In this document: piece by piece, positions 49,951 through 60,444 of the stretch | Numbering within the stretch: the stretch's first letter is position 1 | How the letters are laid out: each line of letters starts with the position of its first letter | Source of the DNA: Rotaria sordida | Taxonomy: Eukaryota; Rotifera; Eurotatoria; Philodinida; Philodinidae | Direction: 5' to 3' | NCBI GenBank assembly: GCA_905250125.1 | Contig: CAJNOL010000013.1 | Span: 409,299-473,298, forward strand | Length of the DNA stretch: 64,000 nt | Position numbers and translations under genes: made by a program | The notes under the pieces: model-generated | What the model saw: the letters and a program-made list of their open reading frames with translations, nothing else | The model's database searches: none | What the model was told of the DNA's origin: nothing

Positions 49951-50076
49951 GAACAACGATCAACTCGTAAACGTAAATCAGATGAAAAACTTGATTCTGA
50001 GCTTTTATCTCATGAGAATGATTCATCAAAACAAAAAACAATCCGAAATCTCCGTCCAAAACGACGTCGACAATAA
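49951..50076 (+). pseudogene. C-terminal gene fragment abutting telomere-like block 3
   Basis: An open frame starts at the edge of the C-rich repeat and runs 41 codons to a stop: EQRSTRKRKSDEKLDSELLS then HENDSSKQKT and a basic RPKRRRQ end. There is no start codon near the 5' edge. It is charged and nuclear-protein-like. A stem-loop, CTGATAA with TTATCAG, follows at about 50090-50115. The parent gene is unknown. Confidence 0.4.
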
Positions 50077-50545
50077 AGATACATTCACACTGATAACAAA
50101 AACTGTTTTATCAGCTTTCTCTATCTCTTCTTTTATTGCGAAGAGTTCACCGTTTGCGTTACTTTTCTTCTAAAAGAAAAAGGACATTCATTTGTTTCTT
50201 CTTCTACGTCTTTTTTAAACTATTCATTTACCGAGAGAATTTGTTTCATCAACAAATGAAACATATTCATTCATGGAATTTAATTCGCTTCGTATTCCTC
50301 CACATTTTTTATAGCTTCTAATTCTTCTAATCAACCATGCTTTGCTATCACGAATATTTCACAATTCGTATTGAAAGTGCACCAGAAATTGCCACCAATA
50401 ACTTAGCTAGTCTCAAACATTTTCTTTATAATCAAACAGCAACACACATCCTAATAAAAAGGTCAACAAAATACTCTAGTTCATAAATACAAGCTCAAAA
50501 AAGCACAATATCGAAAAACATGCACAATCCCATGTATGCCTCCAG

Positions 50546-50801
50546 TAGAGGTGTAAATCGACGGGTCAAACGGCGACGTCTGTTTTAATGGTCCAACATT
50601 TTATCCATGGCGGCGGCGGCGGCTTTAATTGTAAAAGTTTTTTTCCATAGCGGCGGCTAATATACCTTATGTTTTTCTGCACCGGCGGCGGGCTTGACAA
50701 CCAAAAAAAGAACGTATTTACTCCTAAGAGACAAGAAAATGACCGATCGCATATGTATCGATATCAACGGCGGCGGCGCAGCTGGATGGCTTACACCTCT
50801 A
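50546..50801. mobile_element. GGC-repeat element with TAGAGGTGTAA termini
   Basis: TAGAGGTGTAA (50546-50556) and TTACACCTCTA (50791-50801) are exact inverted ends. Inside are at least four GGCGGC tracts separated by AT-rich sequence, far from local base composition. No ORF. Probably a MITE; the GGC tracts are unusual. Confidence 0.7.
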
Positions 50802-50879
50802 GTCTCAAGTTTCTGTTAAAATGTTAACTAACAATAAGTGATATTGACCGTAACACTTATATGCTTTCTTTACTATATA

Positions 50880-51415
50880 CAATTAACCCAATGAAAATCG
50901 TTCGCAAGTTCTATTCAAACTATTATATAATTCTATTTTTTTTACTTTCCATGCATCAAATCAGAATCTATCCGCACATTCTACTCACACTATCATATAT
51001 TTTTATTTTTTCCTTTATGATCCATCAAATAAAAATCATTTATGCGTGCGATTCATATTACAACATATTTGTTCTTTCATTTGAAATCCATCGCATGCAA
51101 ATTCATTGTAAGTTCTTCTCCGACTATTGTATATTTGCATTTATTTTTCTATTTGCGATCAACGAAATGACAATGCACCTATGAGTTCGTTTCAAATAAT
51201 TGTATATTCTATGTTTTGTTTTTTTCTAATTTGGATGAACTAAATAATAATCGATTGGTGAGCTTGTTTCAAATTATTCTATATTCTATTTCTTTTTCTT
51301 TTTGTGGTCACCGATGCAGAATCTATCAGTGAGTCTTTTTTTATGATTGTATAGAATTCGTTTTTATTTAGGTTGAACGAAATGACAATCTATCCGTGAG
51401 TTCTATAGAAAGTAC
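50880..51415. repeat. Degenerate 70-bp tandem array, about 8 units
   Basis: A motif like ATGAAAATC/ATGACAATCTATCCGTGAG recurs at about 50891, 50961, 51029, 51095, 51167, 51244, 51314 and 51382, with spacings of 66-77 bp. Each is followed by TTCTATTCAAA or TTTCAAAT and a TATATTCTATTTTT-like stretch. Units are quite diverged. An open frame on the plus strand (50861-51184) merely spans several units. Confidence 0.7.
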
Positions 51416-52079
51416 ATCCTACTGTTATATGTGCATTTATAATGAATGAGAGGAAAATTCGTATGTAAATGCTGCTGAAGTTATTCTTGAGTTTGTTTTT
51501 TACATTCAGTTTTGACTGAAGGTGAAATTTGTTTTAAGCAATGTGAATTTTAGTCGTGTATTTAATAGTCTTGTTTAGATTGTGATTGAAAAACGTTGGA
51601 ATGAAAAACAATATTAGACGTAGTGGGCGATAGTGATCGGCTGGTGAACATCTCATCGTATGACGTTTCAGTGTAGTGCTTTTCGGATCGTTTGTAGACT
51701 GGGAATGGTTTTGTTGGTTGGAATATTTTTTTTGTTCTCGTGTTGCTCGACATGGATAGCTGTGCGCGCAGTTTATGAACCTCGGAAACCTTTAATGAAT
51801 TTCCGGGAGTAGTATATAGTATTTCATTATGATTGGTTTCGAAAAGTTCGGAGACCTATTCTCGAAAACCCTTTAAGGGTTTTACACCTGGAAAGACTAG
51901 TGATCGTCAGTTTTTCAAAACATATTTTCGTTAGAAAATATATTTGCGTAAGGACAGAAATAATCTGATATCCTAATAGTGACGGAATTTTTTATTATTC
52001 TATATGTTTATGTCTTTGCTTGTAATTAGACTAAATCGATCAAATCTGATCTATTTGACGACTAACAAGACCAACAGCT
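51416..52079. other. Spacer upstream of GLT1D1
   Basis: A small minus-strand frame (51562-51753) is not credited. The last 200 bp presumably hold the GLT1D1 promoter; no motif is decisive. Confidence 0.4.
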
Positions 52080-53114
52080 ATGAGTACTGCCAATACGAAG
52101 CGTGTCCTTCTACTTGCTCCGCTAAGTCCAGGTAGTGGTAATGCCGCGACAGCCTCTCGTCTCGCAGATGGCCTATGTCAATTATCGCAAATCACTGTTA
52201 ATTGTATATCTGTTGACACGTCACACATCGAGTCCGATTCATTGTCAGCATTGATCCATCAATATGATGCTGTTTTAGCATTGCACGCTTATCGCGCCGG
52301 TCATTTATTGACGTCGATCTATCAAAATAACTCTGATCTTCCACCGCTTATTCTTATTTTTGCCGGAACTGATCTACATTCATGCGAGCCTGAGTGGTTG
52401 CCGACAATCGAACAAATTGTACCGAAAGCCCGTGGTCTGGTTTGTTTTAGTCCCGAATGGAAGAAATACGCAGAAACTATTTACAAACATTTACTCGCTT
52501 GCCCTATTACCGTCATTCCACAAAGCGTTCTAATCTCGCCATCTGTCTCTGAACAGTTGCCATCCTCAACACCATTTCAATCTTCACGAAAGACAATCAT
52601 CTGGGCAGGTGGCATTCGACCGGTAAAAGATCCACTTTTTGCCATCCGCATTATGTCCTATTTAACTGATCACGAGTTTCAACTGATTATTGTCGGCGAT
52701 GAAGGCGACCGTTCTCTTGTCAACACTATTCAATCTTCATGTTCACATTCAAACGTTACCCTAATCGGTGGTCAATCCACAGACTATGTTCATGCAGTTA
52801 TGCGCACCGGCTTTGCCTATCTGAACACTTCTATTGACGAAGGAATGTGTCTGGCCATTCTCGAAGCCATGGCACTTGGTCTTCCGGTCATTGCCCGTCG
52901 AAACACCGGGAATATCAGCATTGTCAGGGATGGCCAAACCGGATTATTATACGAAACACCCGAGCAAGCGGCTGAATGTCTGTTGCGACTGGAGAAGGAA
53001 ACCAAATTACGAGAGACCCTGATTAAACAAGCAGCCGAGCAAGTAAAGAAAGTGCACAATCCTACATCGGAAAGCACAGCCTATCAAAATCTTATCCTCA
53101 GTCTAATTGAATAA
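52080..53114 (+). CDS. GLT1D1: GT4-family glycosyltransferase (GLT1D1-like)
   Basis: A single exon of 344 codons from the ATG at 52080. Two Rossmann-like halves are seen: an N-terminal SPGSGNAATASRLADGL loop with LALHAYRAGHLL and FAGTDLH, and a C-terminal GT4 domain with IIWAGGIRPVKDP, LIIVGDEGD and the nucleotide-sugar site SIDEGMCLAILEAMALGLPV (predicted catalytic Glu in EGM, ribose-binding Glu in ILEAM). Length and motif order match animal GLT1D1 (human 346 aa), a glycosyltransferase of unknown acceptor; bacterial GT4 enzymes are also similar. It has no signal peptide or membrane segment. Like the YDJC copy 4 kb away it is intronless and GC-richer than its surroundings. An AATAAA lies near 53268. 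Confidence 0.9.
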   Translation: MSTANTKRVLLLAPLSPGSGNAATASRLADGLCQLSQITVNCISVDTSHIESDSLSALIHQYDAVLALHAYRAGHLLTSIYQNNSDLPPLILIFAGTDLHSCEPEWLPTIEQIVPKARGLVCFSPEWKKYAETIYKHLLACPITVIPQSVLISPSVSEQLPSSTPFQSSRKTIIWAGGIRPVKDPLFAIRIMSYLTDHEFQLIIVGDEGDRSLVNTIQSSCSHSNVTLIGGQSTDYVHAVMRTGFAYLNTSIDEGMCLAILEAMALGLPVIARRNTGNISIVRDGQTGLLYETPEQAAECLLRLEKETKLRETLIKQAAEQVKKVHNPTSESTAYQNLILSLIE

Positions 53115-53741
53115 ATTTTTTAATGCTATTCTGTCTATCGTGACTGGAATCCTGCAGAACCACTATTTTTAGCCTCGTCTGGTCTTGGTTCCATTACTTA
53201 AATCACAAACTTTGCGGGTTCGAAAATGGAGCCTATCGAATTTTTTTCATTTCGGATTTTATATGAAAATAAAGCTTTCTGATTACTCTTCCCCGTGTGT
53301 GATATTTATTTTCACCCTCTGTCCCTAATACAGCCTTGAGGAAGAGTGGGGTAAGGGTGAGTTATACGAAGTTAGATTCAAAGCAAATCATACGATGCGT
53401 TTTGACTATTGCTCTAACTGAGAAAATCATGGTACGGGGGAGACCCTCTCTTTTTCTAATTAGTGTTCTCGTTTTTTTATGGTTTACTATAGTTTTGGAT
53501 GTTTCAGATGAATGGAGGAGTAGTGCCTTATATGTTTTCAAGTTTATTCTTTATTGGTGAACAGTACAAATGACGATGGTCAAATGAAATATATAAATGT
53601 GGACAAGAAAAGATTTGGAAAGCAGATAGAAAGCGTATAGTTTCTTGGATTTGGGTTGATATTTTTCCATTTTTGTTAAGATATCTTTTAGTGATTTATT
53701 GTGTTTGAACATTTGTTCATGTGTAAAATTTGTGTCAGCTA
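53115..53741. other. Spacer downstream of GLT1D1
   Basis: The open frame at 53336-53560 has no recognisable similarity. No repeats identified. Confidence 0.4.
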
Positions 53742-54760
53742 CTAGGTGAGTTTGACATTTCGCACTGGTAATATTGCGTCACCATAGTATCGTTTCCAAT
53801 ACTTGTAGAATTTTTTCGACAAGTTGACTGATAAACCATGTTCTAGTAGATAGCGCGGATACATGATTTTATGATTCCATGTCGTTGGTTGCAATATAGT
53901 CGGTGGTGTAATGGGACCTTGAATCATATCATTTAGTTATTTCTCACGTCGGAGTGGTTGGTTCAGTAGTGCCCGATATAACTGGTAGTAGATACGTTCA
54001 TCCAAATGTTGAGATACCCGAACATCCTGATTTAATTGAAAGAATCGATTGAATTGTTTCGCGATGAAATCAGGTGAATAATTTTTCAATAATAATGACA
54101 TATCAATACGAATACATTCTGTATTGAAGTCATACACGGTCGAACAAAGACGAGCAACACGTAGTAGAGCCGTATATGATATATTACGATGAATATGATG
54201 CAGATGATCCGATGTATATGGCCAAATATAAGGCTCAATAGCCTATCTATGATGAATAGATGTTTTGAGTCGGCCATTTTCGTTGCTAATCGTCACATGA
54301 AGAAAATCAACTGAAGTATCAATGATGTAGTTGATATTAATATTCATATCTTTCTTTGCGGAACTGTCGAGTTCTTGTTTTATTTCATCAATCGTTCCAT
54401 TTGTTGTCATAAAGATGTTATCGATGTATCTACAATTGATCAAAGTCATCACATCTATATTTTTTCAGATATTTATCCAACTTTCAATAGACCTTCCGTA
54501 AATTTTATTATGTAATATTTGATTTCCGATTAAGTCTTGTTCTCATTCAAACATGTACATATTCGCTAAGGCTTATGTGAATGCTGAATACATTGCTTCA
54601 TCACGAATTTGTTTATAGTATTTATCATGGTAAGCAAAATAATTAGTATCCAGAATCAAACGTGTCATTTTTATGATGCGATCAATGGTGAATATACCAA
54701 TTTTACCGAGTTTTGAATGTTTTAAAGGATATGGGTGTGGATGTGTTGTTAAAGAGATGA
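53742..54760 (-). pseudogene. Penelope-like retroelement reverse transcriptase, 5'-truncated and broken
   Basis: Read on the minus strand: RLILDTNYFAYHDKYYKQIR and DEAMYSAFT (finger/palm region), stop, ALANMYMFE, stop, DLIGNQ, a further stop, then CRYIDNIFMTTNG (the YxDD box with the second Asp changed to Asn), DFLHVTISNENGRLKTSIHH, HHIHRNISYTALLRVARLCS, and a C-terminal piece ending RNVKLT. The order and wording fit Penelope-like elements such as those of bdelloids rather than LTR or LINE elements. At least four in-frame stops and the altered catalytic box show it is dead. No GIY-YIG endonuclease sequence is seen. The 5' end runs into the telomere-like block at 54725-54782. Confidence 0.8.
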
Positions 54761-54782
54761 TGAACACCCACACCCGCATCCC
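54725..54782. repeat. Telomere-like head-to-head block 4
   Basis: GGATATGGGTGTGGATGTGT, about 15 bp of spacer, then ACACCCACACCCGCATCCC. It sits exactly at the junction between the truncated retroelement on its left and a coding fragment on its right. Confidence 0.65.
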
Positions 54783-54787
54783 GAACT

Positions 54788-54970
54788 CTCAAATTTGTCG
54801 TTACATGTAACTTAGATCTAGACGACTGTGACCGAGCCTTTCGATCTCCGCACATGCATATGCATGGCACTGTTATTCGTGAATCATATAAAAACCTATA
54901 CTTTTCAAAAGGACTATTGGATTTGGCTTCTGCAGATGCACTTCATCCGTCGTATTTAATTAGTGAATAA
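54788..54970 (+). pseudogene. C-terminal gene fragment abutting telomere-like block 4
   Basis: An open frame of 60 codons without a start begins 6 bp after the C-rich repeat: LKFVVTCNLDLDDCDRAF, SPHMHMHGTVIRES, then LYFSKGLLDLASADALHPSY to a stop at 54970. The amino-acid balance is like real protein. The parent family was not recognised; the LKFVVTCNLDLD start is faintly like the end of a nitrilase-fold enzyme, but this is weak. Confidence 0.4.
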
Positions 54971-55749
54971 CAGAACTGGTAACTACTGTAATAAATGAAA
55001 ACATGAAAATCAAAGCAAATTAAAGTAGACTCTATATATATTTATATATTAGTATGATTCTCACTTTTTTGTGATTGTCTTGACTAGCAGATTTTGATTC
55101 GGTTTATGAATTTTTGAAACCTAATCGACTTGCCTTTTCACAAAAAATTAAATTAAACCGATTTCAGTTCAGTTTGATTCCAGAGTGAACCGATTCCAAT
55201 TCTGTTGAATGCTTTCTCAGATTTCAACTGTTCCGACGAATAAAAAGGAGCAGTTATATCGAAGTATCAAGAAGTATTCGCGGAGTATGCATAGCAGCAG
55301 ATGACATTCAATACATGCCATTCACGAATGAAAAAGAAAAAAAACGTTTTTGCTTGTCAATCATATGCGTCAGACTAGGAATAAGGTTACAGAAAGTAAC
55401 ATAAATATAAATTCCTCAATGTGTTGATAGAAATAGTATATTTCTTTAGGCTTCCTTCCTCTAAGTACTTCACTGTGGTATGATTAGTAGACTGAAAACA
55501 TCTTCTTCAAGTTTGCTTTTAAGAAGTGGACACCATTTTACAAACAATTCGTTTATTCTAAACACATCTTTTATTAACACGTTTTCTTTGGTTTGTTTTC
55601 AAGCTTACACAAAAAAATACATACTTCAAATTAAATACTTCTCTTAGGTTTTTTAATCTTTTCACAAAAATAAAGATAAAAATCATCTATATAAAGAAAA
55701 CAAAGGATTAAAATACAAAAATTAATGTTTACATTGCTCTACTAATGTC
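54971..55749. other. AT-rich spacer
   Basis: Nothing recognised. Confidence 0.35.
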
Positions 55750-56290
55750 TTATTTACGCAATATCATCGAACATCGTAACGTTTCAAATGCTAAAGAAGC
55801 TCTATGTTTTCTTTGAACAAAGTCAGAAGCGCTAAAGGCGCTTTCACTTGATATTGACATAGCACAGATTACATTATAACGACGAGCTACATAAGACAAA
55901 ATTGGTAAACGATTTTTGTTATTTGCCCAATATTGACTAAAAGTTATATTATCATGTACTGTTGAGATATAATAACATATTTCTTCTTTTATTGTCAATT
56001 CTTTCACCTTATAACATGTTGACTTTAATGGTAGACCACATGACTTATATAAACTACATAAAGAATTGAATGGATTTTCTTTTTCTTTTTCATTATTTGT
56101 TGTCATAATGATTGGCTGAGCAGATGATGACGTTGATTCTGTTTACAATTTTGAATATACTGATGCTTTATTGAATAAGATAGCTTCTGCTTCTTTTAGA
56201 TCAGCATCTGTCAAATACGTATACGTAGCTGGATTAAGAAATGTTGCTACCTTCAAAACCAACAAAATGAACATGTATAAGGTTTCAGAA
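55750..56290 (-). pseudogene. hAT transposase C-terminal remnant
   Basis: On the minus strand, KVATFLNPATYTYLTDADLK leads to a stop after NKASVYSKL, then the frame continues through an open 118-codon stretch ending in the hAT dimerisation domain: LPILSYVARRYNVICAMSIS, SESAFSASDFVQRKH and ASLAFETLRCSMIL. These match the conserved SxxSERxFS and Rxx(L)xxxxxxxL pattern of the family. The N-terminal catalytic part is absent. The remnant ends about 50 bp from the telomere-like block at 56345. No terminal inverted repeats seen. Confidence 0.75.
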
Positions 56291-56344
56291 GGAATTTGAT
56301 TTCTGTAGATAGTGATAATATATGCTTGGCACTTTTAGAGTTTC

Positions 56345-56572
56345 TTGCGTAATGGGGTATGGATGTCGGTGTAGGGTATGGATATGGGTGGGTGGGTGTG
56401 AATGTGAGGTGTAGATGTGTGGGTGTGTGTGAATAGTTAGAGCAAACACGCTCAGCTACATCTCACAACCATTCCCACACTCCACACCCGCACTTACCCA
56501 CACATTCACACTCATACTTTATACCTCCACCCACATTCTACACCCGCATTTGCACCCACACCCGATAAAATC
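56345..56572. repeat. Telomere-like head-to-head block 5 (largest)
   Basis: About 90 bp of G-rich units (TATGGATATGGGTGGGTGGG, GTGTGGGTGTGTGTG), a spacer around GAATAGTTAGAGC, then about 110 bp of C-rich units (CCACACTCCACACCCGCACT, CACCCACACCCG). The spacer start resembles the GAATAGAATTGT core of blocks 2 and 3. Confidence 0.7.
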
Positions 56573-57986
56573 ATGAGTTCGATGAACTCAAACAAATTGC
56601 TTTAAAACCAGACATTTCTGATGACGAGCAACAGTTAGTTTGTTGTTGTGAGCTTTAGAAGTTTATTTAAGAAACAAAATTAAATTACAATAAATCTGAT
56701 TTGAATTTCTTTTGTAATATCGAATTATTCAAAGTTGAACAGATGATAATGATATACGATTATGAACTGTATCGTCGAAAATCCTATAGACGAAACTCAC
56801 GATATAAAGAACGTCATCGAACAGTAATATCATTGAAACGAACATTATCAAAATAAAAATCATCGATATGAAGTTTATCAAAATAAAGATTGGAACATCT
56901 TACGATCATGTATATTAAGAAGCCTCGTTTCATTGGTATAGCTCTCAATGGTTATTGCTTTTGTTCACACTTTCAGAATATTTATCATATACATATATCT
57001 ATGTTTGTATCATCAATTCAAAAGTGATATGCCTATGATACATTACAACTTGATCTATTCTATACCAATGACTTATTTATTTGTCAGCTTAGTTTCTAAG
57101 TCAAGTCAGTTCCTAGCTTGACCTAGAAACTTATTAGATCACTCATTTAAGTTAGTCCTTATTTTAGCAGATAATTATCACTACTACAGAGAATAACCAT
57201 CATCAGTCATAAAAATAGATGATTTATAATACTACAAATATTATCTGACAATATTATTGATACATTCGATCGTTGCAGGATAAATTATCGAATATAGACA
57301 TAACTAATAGTTACATTCCCGATGTAATACCACGCTCAATTGTGCCGACATGACTTTCAATGATGAATATACTGACTTATTCACTTATGACCAATAGAAT
57401 TGATTGTAGATAATAGACTAAAATTTTACTCGTCAAATATATTTTTTTTATATTTGTCTATTTTCCGATAATGTATCTACTAGGAAACAAGATTTTACCT
57501 TCTCTATCTCTCAATAGGTTTATTCCTTGTGTCTTTTGATTTGGATTTGTTTCTCTATGAATAAAATCATCATTACATTTGAACTTAAATTTTATCTTTA
57601 AAAGTTGAATGTCCTGTCTGTGACACATTGCGATAACTCCTATAGATAACTTACAAAATCTGTCTAGACAAAAACCAATATTCAATTCTAGATTCTGGTG
57701 GTTTGATAGATCATAAAAGAAAATAGAAATTATTCAGAACTGACTGTCAGAGTAGCACCACAGTTTTTCTAAAATTTGTAAATTTATAAATATCATTTTT
57801 TATTTTATAAAATTTGTTTGTCGTCAAATGCTATATAAATTTGTGTTTTTCTGAGAAAAATCGCGAAGAAGAATGTTAGGCTATTTAATGAAATCATTCT
57901 CTGAAATTTTAACTTATTTATTAGCGAACTCTAAGTTCATAAAGGAAATATCCCTTAGAAGAGGATTTCAGTCTTAACGGATCGAA
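56573..57986. other. AT-rich spacer with short coding-like scraps
   Basis: A 29-codon open scrap (HEFDELKQIALKPDISDDEQ) starts at the edge of block 5, near 56570. The minus-strand frame 57458-57685 has no recognised similarity. Confidence 0.35.
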
Positions 57987-58066
57987 ATGGGTATGTGCGT
58001 GTGAGGTGGATGTCATCTTCGTGAGTGGATATGAAATAAAAAAATACAATCTTCCACACTCTTACT
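57987..58066. repeat. Telomere-like block 6 (weak)
   Basis: GGGTATGTGCGTGTGAGGTG is followed by GTGAGTGGATATG and then a short CTTCCACACTCTTAC stretch. Degenerate; included because it follows the same G-then-C order. Confidence 0.4.
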
Positions 58067-60444
58067 TTGCTCCGAATACTTTTTCAATGCTTGTCGCTAT
58101 TGACAACATTGATTGTTATTAATTTACTGTATCTACATTAACGAAAATGAATCTATTCAAATGAAAACACTTTCCTTACATATAGTCTGAGAGACGAAAA
58201 ATTTGGACCGTTAAGACCGAATGCCCCTTTCAAGTGTTCAGTATCTCTGTAAGAAAAAAAGAATATGTTGTTTTTTACTATAAAATAATCTTATTGAGTT
58301 CTCAGAACTTCTATTGTTGTGATCAGTTTTTTTGTCATTGTCAAAAAACTTGCATTCATGATTAATGGTTAAGTTAAGTAGCATCAACTACTCTTTTGTT
58401 ATATTTTTTATCATTTGTTTTTGTTTCGTGTATTTGAGAATCATTAAATATAAATATTTGATTATGTTTTTTCCATGAGAATTATTGCTATAGTCTAAAA
58501 AACGGCTATACTATTGACTTAGATACAACCAATAACACTATCATATAATCGATACCAATACATCATTAGTTGTTGCACTATGCTAGTCTCTTTTCATATT
58601 ATCAGCCAACGTAAAACGATAACTACCCTTATGCACAACCCCACACCATCATTAACATTCATACTCGTAACTTTTTTTCTACGTTCAATTGTCTGGTACT
58701 TATCGTTCCCGTGCTTTTTTGTTCGACCTTCACAAAATAGAGTGTTCACTGTAGTCTGAGACATCATTCGATTCTAACTAATTTAATCTATTCTTAGAGT
58801 TTTGAATTTTTAGAAAATTTTTCTTCACAGTCAGGATGAAGATAATATTTCCGTTTGAGTATAGCACAAATTCACGTTTCTTAGTGTGATTTGATTAGGC
58901 GATGACGATAATGAAATACGTTAAAAGCTAGTAGATATCTTGATCCTTTTTTTGGAAGATTCGCTATTTAAATCTCCCGAAAATAGTAAGTTTTAATCGA
59001 CTAAAAAAGTCTCTATTATTTTTCAAAACGATAATTTTCGGTTCTTTTATTTATTGAATATTTTCAAAAATAATAGAAACTATAGTCTAGTCGATTAAAC
59101 TTGGTCACTTTTTTCAAGAATCATATGTTAGTATGTCAAAAAAATATTAGAAATCTCCAATAAATCTTGACCGAGATATTGAGAAAATGCTAAGAGAGAC
59201 TTTTATTCTTGACGCAATCTTTAATTGAAGAAGAACAAATAATTTCTAGATTCCTTTTCAGAATATCTTTTGAAAATTAATCAGAAAATTTCGTTGCAAT
59301 GAACAATCGAGATTTTAGTTAAACATATTGAACGCTGCATATTGATCGAAAAATTTTCATATAATACAACAAAATTAAAGCAAAGTCGATAAATAGTCAA
59401 TGTTTTTTTGTTATTTATTTTAATCTGATCTTAATTTTTTTATCTATGTATAAAGATAACGTTTAAGTAACTAAAAAGATTCGTCTCTTAAACATCAATT
59501 CGATTTTAAGAAAAACGAAGAAAAAAAAAAATATTTTTGAGTAAACATTAACTGAAAGATAAACTAAAGGGAGAGCTTTTTTTCTGTTTTTATGATGTAT
59601 TCGTTATGAAAAAAAAGAAACATTACTAGTCAAGTTTAATTATACAAACAAGACTGAGGAAGAAACAACTGAAATTAGATTTTTCTGATTTTCTGTTTTT
59701 TTTTTTTTTGAAATTACAAAAATCAGCTGTTTCCCCTTGCAAACAATAGAATACATGAGACTTTCAGGAGATAAATATAAAACGAGTTCTGAAAATCATA
59801 CAATTTAAGTTAAACGAGATTTTTCTACATTCATCAAGACATTCCTCCAATTGTCACCGTAAACTAAAGACAAAATTACGAAGGATGAAAGCATAAAATA
59901 GGGAGTGATACCGTTGATCAAAAGACTACAGACGGTATAAAATAAAAAGATGGTCCATTAGTTCATGTTCTTCTGACGCATGCAAATAAAAGAGTTCTTA
60001 TAGTTAAATTCTATTATATTTAGCGCCATCTTTCGAACACCATAAAGAGTACGGAAATAAATTTTTATTTCCTCGAATAATATTTTTTTTCTTGAGAGGC
60101 TTGCACTATTTTCTGGAACATCATGTCAAAGATGACTTTTTTCTGTATCAACAACGTAAGTCCCTTTTGGCTCTCTGAATCAGTTTTACTCAACTTTTTT
60201 TGTCTTATCCAAAGCTGTCGTCAGAATTCATGAAATACAAAATAAAAATTTTAGAACTCTTCTTCGCTTTAATCACATCTGCACATTGATTCGTATGATT
60301 CACACACACACAACACAACGTTGCGAGTGAGGGCGCTGTCATTAAAGTGAAAAAGTACTCATTCGTTATTGAAAATCGTCAAATCAACAGTAACATCAAA
60401 ATCTCCAACTGTATGGAATAGGTTTTTTTTGTGTTTAGGTAAAC
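58067..60444. other. AT-rich stretch with one small hairpin
   Basis: A foldback of about 45-bp arms lies at 58989-59104: TTTTAATCGACTAAAAAAGT against its inverted counterpart with AGTCGATTAAAC. A CA run is near 60300. No gene supported. Confidence 0.5.

Noticed and set aside
51562-51753. 63-codon minus-strand ORF (starts MSSNTRTKKIF)
   Set aside because: Composition is protein-like but no other support; could be another gene scrap of the mosaic region.
52817-53077. 86-codon minus-strand ORF within GLT1D1
   Set aside because: Shadow of the glycosyltransferase frame, which has all family motifs.
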